DNA of 64,000 nucleotides from Nocardia cyriacigeorgica. GTDB taxonomy: Bacteria; Actinomycetota; Actinomycetes; Mycobacteriales; Mycobacteriaceae. The notes beneath the pieces are model-generated. The model ran no database searches, had not been told where the DNA came from, and saw only the letters and a list, made by a program, of their open reading frames with translations. Positions 29,462-38,955 of this stretch are shown here, piece after piece; positions within the stretch are counted from its first letter, which is position 1; the number at the start of each line of letters is the position of its first letter. The stretch is from NCBI RefSeq assembly GCF_010868145.1, contig NZ_JAAGUY010000013.1, positions 62,001 to 126,000 of the forward strand, given 5' to 3'. Position numbers and translations under genes: made by a program.

Positions 29462-29789
29462 GCCGACGCGGCGGGCACCATGGCAGACCGACTCCGAGAT
29501 GCGTTGCGCGACCGGCGTAATCACGTCAACTCGGTGCGCGAGAACGCATCGGCGGCGTCTAATGGGAGCGGGTAGTCGAACAATGCCACCGGCGGATGGG
29601 ACCGCAGTCCGGGACAGCGGACCGGCATGTCGGTGGTTTGGAATAGTCTGGGACCAGGATTGCGCCCCGGCGTGGGAACGTTGTCGTCGAACCGAGTGGT
29701 GTCGCCGAACGTAGGCATCGCAGCAGCGGCAGCGCGGCGCTAGGGTCGCAGACCGAGAAGAGCAACCCGTTGAGGGAGAGGGAACAACT
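29462..29789 (+). other. Intergenic region before metK with a candidate -10
   Basis: This 328-base stretch holds no supported gene. TAGGGT at 29741-29746 is a plausible -10 and GGGAGAGGGA before 29790 is the metK ribosome-binding site. I looked for a SAM riboswitch because of metK and did not recognise one. Confidence 0.45.
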
Positions 29790-31001
<1,212 letters not shown>

Positions 31002-31014
31002 TTTCCGCGCCCGG

Positions 31015-33624
31015 GTGAACGAACTCGCGGCCGATAGCACCCCCGGCGACGCACCGTCGCCGGGGGTGTCGGCTGTGTCGGGGACGTCGCCGGGGGCCGA
31101 CGCGGTGCTGTCGCTTCCGATCGCCCGGGTGCTTCCACTGCTGACCCCCGCGCACCTGGACCGCGACTTCGACTATCTCGTTCCCCCCGAACTCGACGCG
31201 ATCGCCCAACCCGGCGTCCGGGTCCGCGTCCGCTTCTCCGGTCGTCTGGTCGACGGCTACCTGCTCGCGCGGCTGACGCGCAGCGACCACTCGGGGAAAC
31301 TGGCACCCCTGGACCGAGTGGTGTCGGCCGAACGGGTCCTCACACCCGAAATTCTGCGCCTCGTTACCTCCGTTGCCGCTCGCTATGCCGGCACCCGCGC
31401 CGATGTCCTTCGTCTTGCCATACCGCCACGGCATGCGCGCACCGAGAACGGTATGACGGCCGAGTCCGCAACGAAGAAGTCGTCCAAGGCGAATAAGTCG
31501 TCCGAGGGCGAGAAACACGCTGCGGGCGGGGAGGATTCGCCGACTGCCGTGGGGTTCGCGAATCCGCCCGCCCCCTCATCGGCAAGCGCCGGCAGCGACA
31601 CCGGCTCGGACACAATCGAAACCGACGTCAACATGCCGCAGGACCGGCATCCGGTCGATCCCACGCCGTCGATGGTGAGTACCGAGGACTCCGCGCCGAT
31701 CCCGAATCGTATTGCCGCGGAGCCGGACTCATCCCATCGATCGTCTTCGGCGCCTTCGCCTCCGAGTGGGACGGCCGGTCCCGGCACGCAAACCGTTCGG
31801 CATGGCGGGCACATCGCCGTTCCGGAGGACGACTTCGACGCGGCTCCGCGGTCAACCTCCCGTGACGTCGGCAGCGTCGAAACCTCTGTGCGCGAGGGGG
31901 ATCGGGCCATCGCAGAGGCGACCCCCCGCGCCGACGGGCCCGATCATTCGGCCGACCAGACGTACATCGCGGCAAGCGAGGCACCATCGGATCTGTTCTC
32001 GCGCGCCGGTGTCGATCCCGCACGGTGGAGCAGATACCAGCACGGCGGGAGTTTCCTCGAAGCGTTGGCGCACGGTAAAGGTGTGCGGGCGGCGTGGCAG
32101 GCGTTGCCGGGGGAGCAGTGGGCCGCACGGTTGGCGGAGCTGGCGGCGGTAATGGTCGCCAGTGGTCGCAGTGCGGTGCTGATGGTGCCCGACCAACGGG
32201 ATCTCGATCGCGTGCTGGCCGAATGTCAGCGGCTGGTGGGGGACAAGGCGGTGGGTTTGTCGGCGGGGCTCGGGCCCGCGGCACGCTATCGGCGCTGGCT
32301 GGCGGTGCTGCGCGGGACAGCGCAGGTGGTCGTCGGAACCCGCAGTGCGGTGTTCGTTCCCGCCAACGACCTCGGCCTGATCGCGCTGTGGGACGACGGT
32401 GACGACACCTATGCCGAGCCGCGTGCCCCGTATCCGCACGCCAGGGAAGTGGCGATGCTGCGCGCCCACGAGACCGGCGCGGCATTCGTGGCGGGCGGGT
32501 TCGCACGGACCGCCGAGATCCAGGCCGTGGTCGACTCGGGATGGGCGCATGATCTGGTCGCCGACCGGGCGACGCTGCGATCGGCCGCGCCGCGGATCAG
32601 CGCACCGGGTGACACCGATGTCGCCCTGGAACGCGATCCGGTCGCCCGCGCGGTGCGCATACCGGGCGCGGCGTTCGCCGCGGCACGTGCCGCGCTGAAG
32701 GAAGGTGCGGCCGTGCTGGTGCAGGTGCCGCGCCGCGGCTATGTGCCATCCCTGGCCTGCGGGAAATGCCGGACGCCTGCGCGCTGCCGACACTGCAACG
32801 GCCCGCTCGCCCTGCCGGAGAACCCCCGCCGCGGCGGACACGAACCGTCCGATATCGCGCACAGTCCCAGTTGCCGCTGGTGCGGTCGCACCGAGGCGGG
32901 TTTCCGATGCCCGGCCTGCGGATCGCGGGCACTGCGTGCGGTCGTGATCGGCGCAGCCCGCACCGCGGAGGAACTCGGCCGGGCCTTCCCCGGCGTGCCC
33001 ATCCGGGGGTCCGGCGGTGGCTCCGTCATCGACACGGCCGAACCCGGTCCACAGGTCATCGTCGCGACCGTCGGCGCCGAACCGGTGCTGCCGGGCGGCT
33101 ACGGCGTCGCCCTTCTCCTCGACGGGTGGGCCCTGCTCGGCCGCGCCGACCTGCGCGCCGCCGAAGACGCCCTGCGCCGCTGGATGACCGCCGCCGCACT
33201 GGTTCGTGCACACGGCCAGGTGCTCGTCATGGCCGAACCGTCCATCCCGACGGTCCAGGCGCTCATCCGCTGGGATCCGATCGGGCATGCCAGGGCCGAG
33301 GTCGACAGTCGCGCCGAGGTCGGTTTCCCGCCCGCGGTGCGCATGGCGGCTGTCGACGGCACCGCCGAGGCCATCACCGAGCTCCTCGCGGCCGCCACCC
33401 TCCCGGAATCAGCCGATCTGCTCGGCCCGGTGCCGTTGCCGCCCTTTGCCCGCAAACCCTTCACCGGCGACTCCCCGGCCGAGGTCGAACGCATGCTGCT
33501 GCGCACCCAACGCCGCGACGCCGCAGGGCTGTCCCGGGCGCTGGCCGCCGCCCAAGCCGTCCGCAGCGCCCAACGCTCCGACGCCCCGTTGCGCGTACAG
33601 ATCGATCCCGTTGACATCGGCTGA
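31015..33624 (+). CDS. priA: Primosomal protein N' (PriA), ATPase-degenerate, with a large disordered insertion
   Basis: PriA restarts stalled forks in other bacteria. This 869-residue protein has the N-terminal DNA-binding domain (ARVLPLLTPAHLDRDFDYLVP, about 37-57) and all four zinc-binding Cys pairs (CGKC, CRHC, CRWC, CPAC). Helicase motifs are eroded: there is no Walker A GxGKT, and WDDGDD stands where DEEH-type Walker B is expected. A Ser/Pro/Glu-rich insertion of about 180 residues (145-325) separates the two halves. Mycobacterial PriA is also ATPase-degenerate but only about 655 residues. The GTG at 31015 is uncertain because a hairpin sits at 31038-31068; GTGs at 31066 and 31075 are in frame and nearer the family start. 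Confidence 0.88.
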   Translation: MNELAADSTPGDAPSPGVSAVSGTSPGADAVLSLPIARVLPLLTPAHLDRDFDYLVPPELDAIAQPGVRVRVRFSGRLVDGYLLARLTRSDHSGKLAPLDRVVSAERVLTPEILRLVTSVAARYAGTRADVLRLAIPPRHARTENGMTAESATKKSSKANKSSEGEKHAAGGEDSPTAVGFANPPAPSSASAGSDTGSDTIETDVNMPQDRHPVDPTPSMVSTEDSAPIPNRIAAEPDSSHRSSSAPSPPSGTAGPGTQTVRHGGHIAVPEDDFDAAPRSTSRDVGSVETSVREGDRAIAEATPRADGPDHSADQTYIAASEAPSDLFSRAGVDPARWSRYQHGGSFLEALAHGKGVRAAWQALPGEQWAARLAELAAVMVASGRSAVLMVPDQRDLDRVLAECQRLVGDKAVGLSAGLGPAARYRRWLAVLRGTAQVVVGTRSAVFVPANDLGLIALWDDGDDTYAEPRAPYPHAREVAMLRAHETGAAFVAGGFARTAEIQAVVDSGWAHDLVADRATLRSAAPRISAPGDTDVALERDPVARAVRIPGAAFAAARAALKEGAAVLVQVPRRGYVPSLACGKCRTPARCRHCNGPLALPENPRRGGHEPSDIAHSPSCRWCGRTEAGFRCPACGSRALRAVVIGAARTAEELGRAFPGVPIRGSGGGSVIDTAEPGPQVIVATVGAEPVLPGGYGVALLLDGWALLGRADLRAAEDALRRWMTAAALVRAHGQVLVMAEPSIPTVQALIRWDPIGHARAEVDSRAEVGFPPAVRMAAVDGTAEAITELLAAATLPESADLLGPVPLPPFARKPFTGDSPAEVERMLLRTQRRDAAGLSRALAAAQAVRSAQRSDAPLRVQIDPVDIG
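31038..31068 (+). terminator. Perfect hairpin after metK, inside the priA 5' end
   Basis: CACCCCCGGCGAC and GTCGCCGGGGGTG are perfectly complementary (13 pairs) around the five-base loop GCACC. It begins 37 bases after the metK stop. It probably terminates or attenuates transcription from metK into priA. Confidence 0.7.
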
Positions 33625-33650
33625 CCTTCTGGCAGCGGGGTGTGCCGGTG

Positions 33651-33863
33651 TCGCCCGGGTTCGCGATGCGTCGGTGCCTCGCCGCGGGTGCCGATCGATC
33701 CGTCGAGGTCGGCCGACTTCGTGGCCACGGGTGCAGCGGTATTGCCCGAGTCCGCGACGGTCGCCGTCGGCCGGTCCTGCCGCAGCGGGTCCCGTGCGCC
33801 GAGCGTTTGCCCCGAGTTCGCGACGCTCCGGTGCCTGGCGGGGGTGCGGATCGATCGGTCGAC
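33651..33863. repeat. Imperfect dispersed repeats downstream of priA
   Basis: A unit of about 55 bases with the core TTCGCGA-N10-GGTGCCT and end GATCGATCCGTCGA occurs at 33651-33705. It recurs, diverged, at 33807-33863 (ending GATCGATCGGTCGA). A shorter third match, CCCGAGTCCGCGACGG, lies near 33746-33761. Each is preceded by a GCAGCGG-like stretch. No reading frame here is supported. The stretch fills the 299-base gap between priA and the convergent NmrA-type gene. Confidence 0.6.
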
Positions 33864-33870
33864 GCCGCCG

Positions 33871-33894
33871 CCCCGCGCGCCGGTGCGCGCGGGG
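33871..33894. terminator. Strong hairpin between convergent priA and NmrA-type genes
   Basis: CCCCGCGCGC and GCGCGCGGGG pair perfectly around the loop CGGT. The position between two converging genes fits a bidirectional terminator. No T tract follows. Confidence 0.75.
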
Positions 33895-33923
33895 CAGGAC
33901 CGTGCGACCGGCGCCTCCTGAAC

Positions 33924-34772
33924 TCAGCGGAACGCGGCGATATGCGCCTGCGCCCACTCGGCGAACGTACGCGCCGGTCGGCCGAGCACGTTCTGGATAT
34001 CGGGGCTGATCCGCAGCTCATCGGCAGTGGGAGCGCCGATGATGTCCAGCGTGGTCTCGACTACCGGTTCGGGCATGAACCCCAGCATCGCTTCCCGAGC
34101 CTGCGCCCGCGTCTGCTCGACGAACCGGATCGGCTCACCGAGAGCCGCGCCCAATGCCGCGGCCCGCTGCCGAGGGGTGCTGAGCTCAGGCCCGGTGAGC
34201 GTGTAGACCCGGCCGGTGTGAGTGTCGTCCAGCAGCGCCGCAGCCGCGACCTCGGCGATATCGCGCGGGTCGACGATGGGCAGCCCGATATCACCGAATG
34301 GTGCCGCGACCGTCCGTGCTTCGCGAACCGACCCCGCCCAGGCGTAGGCGTTGGAGTCGAAGGCTCCTGGCCGCAGGATGGTCCACTCCAGCGCCGACTG
34401 GCGGACGGCTTCGTCGAAGCCGAGCGCGACAGTGCCGTGTGAGGCCGAATCCGGCCGGGTGGCCACGCCCTGGGAGGACAGCAGCACCACCCGGCGGACG
34501 CCACCGGCCTTGGCGACATCGAGGATGTCGGCCGGCCGCATCAGATGCGCACTCATGCCGGTGTCGTGCAGGAATAGGGCCTCTGCTCCGTCGAGGAGGG
34601 GACGCAGGCTTTCCGGATCCGTCACATCTGCCTGGCGTGTGCGCACACCCTGCGGGACCGAGTCGGGTGTGACAGTGCGCGACACTGCCGTCACGTCCGC
34701 GCCCGCTGCGGCTAGGGCGCCCACCAGCGGGGTGCCGACATTTCCGGTTGCTCCGGTGACCACGATCATCAT
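33924..34772 (-). CDS. NmrA-type NAD(P)-binding oxidoreductase (atypical SDR)
   Basis: The 282-residue protein opens with the Rossmann motif VVTGATGNVGTPLVGALAAAG and resembles NmrA/QorB-type quinone reductases or redox sensors. The classical SDR YxxxK pair is not evident. Its C-terminus, NVLGRPARTFAEW, closely matches the end of the second NmrA-type protein at 49995, so they are probably paralogues. Two adjacent ATGs (34772 and 34769) are possible, and AAGGA favours the inner one. It is divergent from a TetR gene with shared operators. Confidence 0.85.
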   Translation of the reverse strand: MMIVVTGATGNVGTPLVGALAAAGADVTAVSRTVTPDSVPQGVRTRQADVTDPESLRPLLDGAEALFLHDTGMSAHLMRPADILDVAKAGGVRRVVLLSSQGVATRPDSASHGTVALGFDEAVRQSALEWTILRPGAFDSNAYAWAGSVREARTVAAPFGDIGLPIVDPRDIAEVAAAALLDDTHTGRVYTLTGPELSTPRQRAAALGAALGEPIRFVEQTRAQAREAMLGFMPEPVVETTLDIIGAPTADELRISPDIQNVLGRPARTFAEWAQAHIAAFR

Positions 34773-34781
34773 TCAATCCTT

Positions 34782-34850
34782 AGTTAGTTGGCTGACTTAA
34801 TCGACCATAGCGGAAGCGTCACGCACTTGTCTAGAGTTAGTTGTATGACT
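34782..34850. promoter_or_regulatory. Two operator copies between the NmrA-type and TetR genes
   Basis: AGTTAGTTGGCTGACT (34782-34797) and AGTTAGTTGTATGACT (34835-34850) are identical at 14 of 16 positions and in the same orientation, 53 bases apart. Each is an imperfect dyad (AGTTAG/CTGACT). The second overlaps the TetR start codon, which fits tight autorepression. Confidence 0.7.
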
Positions 34851-35423
34851 GACTCAGTGCGTGCGGTGAAGGTGGGAAAGCGGGAGCGGTTGATCGAGGC
34901 CGCCGTTCAGGTCTTCTATGAACGCGGCGTGGAGAAGACCACTATTGCCGATATCGCCAAGGTGGCCGATGTGCCGGTGGGCAACGTGTACTACTACTTC
35001 AAGACCAAGGATCAGCTGATCGAAGCGGCGGTCAGTGCGCATCGGCAACGGTTGGCGCGACTGCTCGATGAGCTCGATCGCCTCGGCAACCCGCAGGCTC
35101 GACTACGCGGCCTCATCGCCGGATGGGTCGACCTGCGCGACCAGGCGGCGCAGTTCGGCTGCCCGTTCGGCACGCTCGCCTCGGAGATGGACAAGCGCCC
35201 CGAGATCCTCGACGAGGAGATCGCCGCCACGATGCGCGTCCTCGTGGACTGGACGCAACAGCAGTTCGAGGCCATGGGCCGCACGGATGCGGCCGAACTC
35301 GGCGTCGCCCTCATTGCCGCATATCAAGGAATATCGCTGCTCACCAATACTTTTCGTGATCCAGGCCTGATGGCCGCCGAGGGTGACCGGTTGGGGCGCT
35401 GGATCGATTCGCTGGCTGCCTGA
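34845..35423 (+). CDS. TetR-family regulator divergent from the NmrA-type gene
   Basis: The 192-residue protein has a TetR helix-turn-helix (RERLIEAAVQVFYERGVEKTTIADIAKVADVPVGNVYYYFKTKDQLI) and a C-terminal domain with CPFGTLASEMDKR, typical of the TetR_C group found next to NmrA and quinone-reductase genes. The Cys in that motif may sense electrophiles; this is inference. The ATG at 34845 lies inside the second operator copy. Confidence 0.88.
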   Translation: MTDSVRAVKVGKRERLIEAAVQVFYERGVEKTTIADIAKVADVPVGNVYYYFKTKDQLIEAAVSAHRQRLARLLDELDRLGNPQARLRGLIAGWVDLRDQAAQFGCPFGTLASEMDKRPEILDEEIAATMRVLVDWTQQQFEAMGRTDAAELGVALIAAYQGISLLTNTFRDPGLMAAEGDRLGRWIDSLAA

Positions 35424-35521
35424 GGCCTCGACCATGCGCCGGCGGGGCGCCCGTTTCGTGCGGAGCGTCACGCCGGCGGCGCTGAAGAATCTCGAAGAAG
35501 GGGTTGTCATGGATAGATTGC

Positions 35522-35537
35522 CGATATATCGTCGATA
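35522..35537 (+). promoter_or_regulatory. Overlapping palindromes upstream of the PadR gene
   Basis: CGATATATCG (35522-35531) is a perfect palindrome, overlapped by TATCG-T-CGATA (35527-35537). The site is 36 bases before the PadR start. The AT-rich dyad fits a PadR autoregulatory operator. Confidence 0.6.
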
Positions 35538-35573
35538 GTGTTCAACAAGCACGAGAGCCTGAGGAGGCTTGAC

Positions 35574-36239
35574 ATGGAAAACACAGAGATGCATCGAGAG
35601 CATGGGCGTCGCGGTGGTCGGCAACGGCCCGGATTCGACGAGTTCGGGCCGCGGCGTGGCCAGTTCCGTCGCGGCGGTGGCGGTCGCCATGGTTTCGGCC
35701 CCGAGTTCGGGCCGGGCTTCGGTCCTGGTTTCGGACCCGGCTTCGGTCCGGGATTCGGCCGTGGACGTGGCCGCGGCGGCCGGGGCAGACGCGGTGACGT
35801 CCGCGCGGCCATCCTGCTGCTGCTGACCGAACGTCCTATGCACGGCTACGAGCTCATCCAGCAGATCCGTGAGCGCAGTGACGATCTGTGGCGCCCGAGC
35901 CCCGGATCCATCTACCCCGCGCTTGCGCAGCTGGAGGACGAGGGCCTGGTGCTCATCGAGAAGGTCGCCGGTCGCAAGACCGCGAAACTGACCGAATCCG
36001 GCACCACCTACGTCGAGGAGCATCGCGACGAACTCGGCGATCCGTGGGCCGATGTCAAACAGGACGTCGGTGCCCAGGCGATCGACCTGCGCGCGCTGGT
36101 CGGACAGCTCATGGGCGCGGTCGCGCAGGTCGCGGCGGCGGGTACCCCGGACCAGGCGGCCAAGGCGGCGGATGTGCTGAACGAAGCACGCCGTTCGCTG
36201 TACCGAATCCTGGCTGACGACGAAACCCCCGAAAAATAA
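35574..36239 (+). CDS. PadR-family regulator with a glycine-rich FGPG-repeat N-terminus
   Basis: PadR proteins are winged-helix repressors often controlling efflux or stress genes. The winged helix lies in the second half: RAAILLLLTERPMHGYELIQQIRERSDDLWRPSPGSIYPALAQLEDEGLV, then a C-terminal dimerisation helix. Residues 1-74 are Gly, Arg and Phe rich, with about five tandem FGPG units and RGRGRGG stretches, which looks disordered or nucleic-acid binding. The ATG at 35574 follows GAGGAGG. The lipase gene lies 62 bases downstream. Confidence 0.88.
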   Translation: MENTEMHREHGRRGGRQRPGFDEFGPRRGQFRRGGGGRHGFGPEFGPGFGPGFGPGFGPGFGRGRGRGGRGRRGDVRAAILLLLTERPMHGYELIQQIRERSDDLWRPSPGSIYPALAQLEDEGLVLIEKVAGRKTAKLTESGTTYVEEHRDELGDPWADVKQDVGAQAIDLRALVGQLMGAVAQVAAAGTPDQAAKAADVLNEARRSLYRILADDETPEK

Positions 36240-36301
36240 CGGGGTGGTGAATACCCAGCTCTGGGGGCGCATTTCGCGCAGACAGGGTAGATCATTGTGA
36301 C

Positions 36302-37327
36302 ATGGAACAAGCACGCGGTTTGTGGGGTCGGGGAACGTCACAATGGGTTCGGGCCGTACTGGCCGGCGTCGCGGCTGCGGCCGTGCTCATCGGTACGGCG
36401 ACGGCGCAATCCGGGTCGGCAAGGGCCCAGCCACCCGGATATCAACCGCCACTGGTGCCCACCGGGTCGGCGCCACCACAGCCGGACCATCTGGCCGCCG
36501 CCCTGTATATGAAAACGCACCCGAACGCCGTCCCCGAAGGGACCAACGACTTCGGCTGCACGCCCTCCGCCGCCCACCCGCGTCCGGTAGTTCTGGCACA
36601 CGGCACCGACGCCAGCGCCTATTCCGATTGGTCGACCATCGCCCCGCTGCTCGCGGCCGAGGGATACTGCGTCTTCGCCCTGAACTACGGCGGCAAACCG
36701 GGCGCGACCAGCTTCGGCACCGAGGATCTGCGGCTGAGCTCCTACCAGATCGGCGCCTTCGTCGACGACGTCCTCGCGGCCACCGGTGCCGAGAAGGTCG
36801 ATCTGGTCGGCTTCTCGCAGGGCGCCAATGTGACGCGCTACTACATCAACAAGCTCGGCGGTGCCGACAAGGTCGGCCGCTGGGTCGGCCTGGCCTCGCC
36901 GAGCTACGGCGGGGTGATGTACGGGCTGGTGCCGATCGCCCAGGCCGTTCCCGGTGTTTTGGAAGCATTCGCACAGGTGACATCACTGGCTGCGATACAG
37001 CAGGTGCAGGGCTCACCGATCATGCTGGAGCTGAACGCGGGTGGCGACACCGTGCCCGGGGTGCACTACGTGACCATCGGCAGCCGTGTCGACGAAATGA
37101 TTCAACCCTTCGAGAACATCGCCCTGCACGGCCCCGGTGCCGAGAACGTCGTGATCCAGGACCGCTGCCCCGCGAACCTGACAGGTCATTTCCATATGGT
37201 CTACGACCCGTTCGTGATGCAGTTGTTGCTCGAGGCTCTCGATCCGGCAACGGCGCCGTCGCCGGTCTGCGAACCCGTGCAACTCGGTACAGGCATCCCG
37301 CAGGTGGTCATCGGGGGCAATATCTGA
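36302..37327 (+). CDS. Secreted class 2 lipase (alpha/beta hydrolase)
   Basis: The 341-residue protein has an N-terminal signal peptide: Arg near residue 17, hydrophobic LAGVAAAAVLIGTATA, and a likely cleavage after ARA before QPPGYQPP. The mature part has the oxyanion segment VVLAHGTDAS and the nucleophile Ser in VGFSQGAN. HFHMVYDP near the end is the probable His. Paired cysteines suggest disulfides. It resembles actinobacterial lipase (class 2)/triacylglycerol esterases. The ATG at 36302 has only a weak ribosome-binding site. Confidence 0.87.
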   Translation: MEQARGLWGRGTSQWVRAVLAGVAAAAVLIGTATAQSGSARAQPPGYQPPLVPTGSAPPQPDHLAAALYMKTHPNAVPEGTNDFGCTPSAAHPRPVVLAHGTDASAYSDWSTIAPLLAAEGYCVFALNYGGKPGATSFGTEDLRLSSYQIGAFVDDVLAATGAEKVDLVGFSQGANVTRYYINKLGGADKVGRWVGLASPSYGGVMYGLVPIAQAVPGVLEAFAQVTSLAAIQQVQGSPIMLELNAGGDTVPGVHYVTIGSRVDEMIQPFENIALHGPGAENVVIQDRCPANLTGHFHMVYDPFVMQLLLEALDPATAPSPVCEPVQLGTGIPQVVIGGNI

Positions 37328-37489
37328 GCGGGAACGCCACGGCGGGCGGCCGGACGGAGGGCTCGACACCCCGCCCGGACCGCACCGGATTTGTACCAGC
37401 AATCTGTCGCGGCATCCGGGATCTCCGGCCGGCCCGGCGTGCTCTCTAGAATGGGGCGACCGAATTTCCTCCGTACACCGGGAGCCGCC

Positions 37490-38032
37490 GTGACCATTCA
37501 GCCCGTTCGCCTGTTCGGCGACCCCATCCTGCGAGCCCGCGCCGCGGAGGTCACCGAATTCGATCGTGAGCTGCGGCAGCTGGTCACCGACCTCACCGAG
37601 ACCATGCACGATGACGGCGGGGTGGGCATGGCCGCACCGCAGATCGGTGTCGGGTTGCGCGTATTCGTCTACGACACCGGCGATGCGGCCGGTCACCTGG
37701 TGAACCCCAGCTGGACCGTGCTGGACGAGCAGGAGCAGGTCGGGCCGGAGGGCTGCCTGTCGATTCCCGGCCTGCGCTACGACACCCGCCGGGCGCTGCG
37801 CGTGCATGCCTCGGGTGTGGACATGACCGGTGCGCCGGTCGAGTTCGATGCCGAGGGCCTGCTGGCGCGCTGTGTGCAGCACGAATCCGATCACCTCGAT
37901 GGCGTGCTGTTCATCGACAAGCTCGAGTCCGCCGACCGCAAGGACGCGATGCGCTCGATCCGGGAATCGGACTGGTTCGCCGCGGGCATCACCGTGCGCC
38001 CCAGCCGGTCGGTCGCCGAGCGGGGTCGCTGA
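37490..38032 (+). CDS. def: Peptide deformylase
   Basis: Def removes the N-formyl group from new proteins. The 180-residue protein has the three metalloprotease motifs GVGMAAPQIG, EGCLSIPG (metal Cys) and QHESDHLDG (metal His, catalytic Glu). The GTG at 37490 follows GGGAG. TAGAAT at 37447-37452 is a possible -10. It overlaps fmt by one base, pairing removal and addition of the formyl group in one operon. Confidence 0.97.
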   Translation: MTIQPVRLFGDPILRARAAEVTEFDRELRQLVTDLTETMHDDGGVGMAAPQIGVGLRVFVYDTGDAAGHLVNPSWTVLDEQEQVGPEGCLSIPGLRYDTRRALRVHASGVDMTGAPVEFDAEGLLARCVQHESDHLDGVLFIDKLESADRKDAMRSIRESDWFAAGITVRPSRSVAERGR

Positions 38033-38955
38033 TGCGCATCGTGTTCGCGGGTACGCCCGAACCCGCGGTGCCGTCGCTACAGCGGTTCATCGACTCCGAA
38101 CGACATGAGGTCGTCGCGGTGATCACCCGACCCGATGCTGTCGCCGGACGTGGCCGCAAGATCACCCGCTCCCCGGTCGGCACACTGGCCGACGAGCACG
38201 GCATCCCGGTGCTGACCCCCTCGCGCCCTGCCGATCCCGAATTCGTCGGCGGGCTCACGGATCTGGCGCCCGACTGTTGTCCGGTCGTGGCCTACGGGGC
38301 CTTGCTTCCGCAGCAGGTGCTCGACATTCCTCGGTTCGGCTGGATCAACCTGCATTTCTCGCTGCTGCCGGCGTGGCGTGGCGCAGCGCCGGTGCAGGCA
38401 GCCATCGACGCGGGTGACGAATTCACCGGCGCGTCGACCTTCCAGATCGAGGCCGGGCTCGACACCGGACCGGTCTTCGGTGTGGTGACCGAACGTATCG
38501 CCGTCACCGATACAGCGGGCGCACTGTTGGATCGGCTCGCCGACAGCGGCGCGGTGCTGTTGGAAAAGACTCTCGACGGTGTGGAAGACGGGACACTGCA
38601 AGCCGTTCCGCAATCCGGCGACGGTGTGTCCTACGCTCCGAAGGTATCGGTGGAAGCGGCCAGGGTGCGCTGGGATCAGCCTGCGCTGGCCGTGAACCGC
38701 CGGATCCGGGCCGTTACTCCGGCGCCCGGCGCATGGACCGAAGTCGCGGGCAACCGGCTCAAGCTCGGACCGGTGGAACTGGTCGAAGAAGTGCTTCCGG
38801 AACGGCATATCGAGGTCCGTAAAACCGGTGTGTTCGTGGGTACCGCGACCACGGCGGTGCGTCTGAATCAGGTTCAACCGCAGGGCAAACGCATGATGGC
38901 CGCTCTGGACTGGGCGCGCGGTGCCCGCCTCGAGCCGGGCGCGGTGGTCGAATGA
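38032..38955 (+). CDS. fmt: Methionyl-tRNA formyltransferase
   Basis: Fmt formylates initiator Met-tRNA using 10-formyl-tetrahydrofolate. The 307-residue protein opens MRIVFAGTPEPAVPSL and contains the catalytic segment NLHFSLLPAWRGAAPVQ with Asn and His in place, and the C-terminal anticodon-stem-binding domain with the ALDWARGARLEPG end. The ATG shares one base with the def stop and the stop overlaps rsmB by four bases. Confidence 0.97.
   Translation: MRIVFAGTPEPAVPSLQRFIDSERHEVVAVITRPDAVAGRGRKITRSPVGTLADEHGIPVLTPSRPADPEFVGGLTDLAPDCCPVVAYGALLPQQVLDIPRFGWINLHFSLLPAWRGAAPVQAAIDAGDEFTGASTFQIEAGLDTGPVFGVVTERIAVTDTAGALLDRLADSGAVLLEKTLDGVEDGTLQAVPQSGDGVSYAPKVSVEAARVRWDQPALAVNRRIRAVTPAPGAWTEVAGNRLKLGPVELVEEVLPERHIEVRKTGVFVGTATTAVRLNQVQPQGKRMMAALDWARGARLEPGAVVE

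Noticed and set aside
29462..29789. Possible SAM riboswitch before metK
   Set aside because: I could not identify the conserved helices or core of any SAM riboswitch class.
33642..34442. 266-codon plus-strand frame after priA
   Set aside because: It runs antisense through the NmrA-type gene and is composed of Arg/Pro/Gly-rich non-protein-like sequence.
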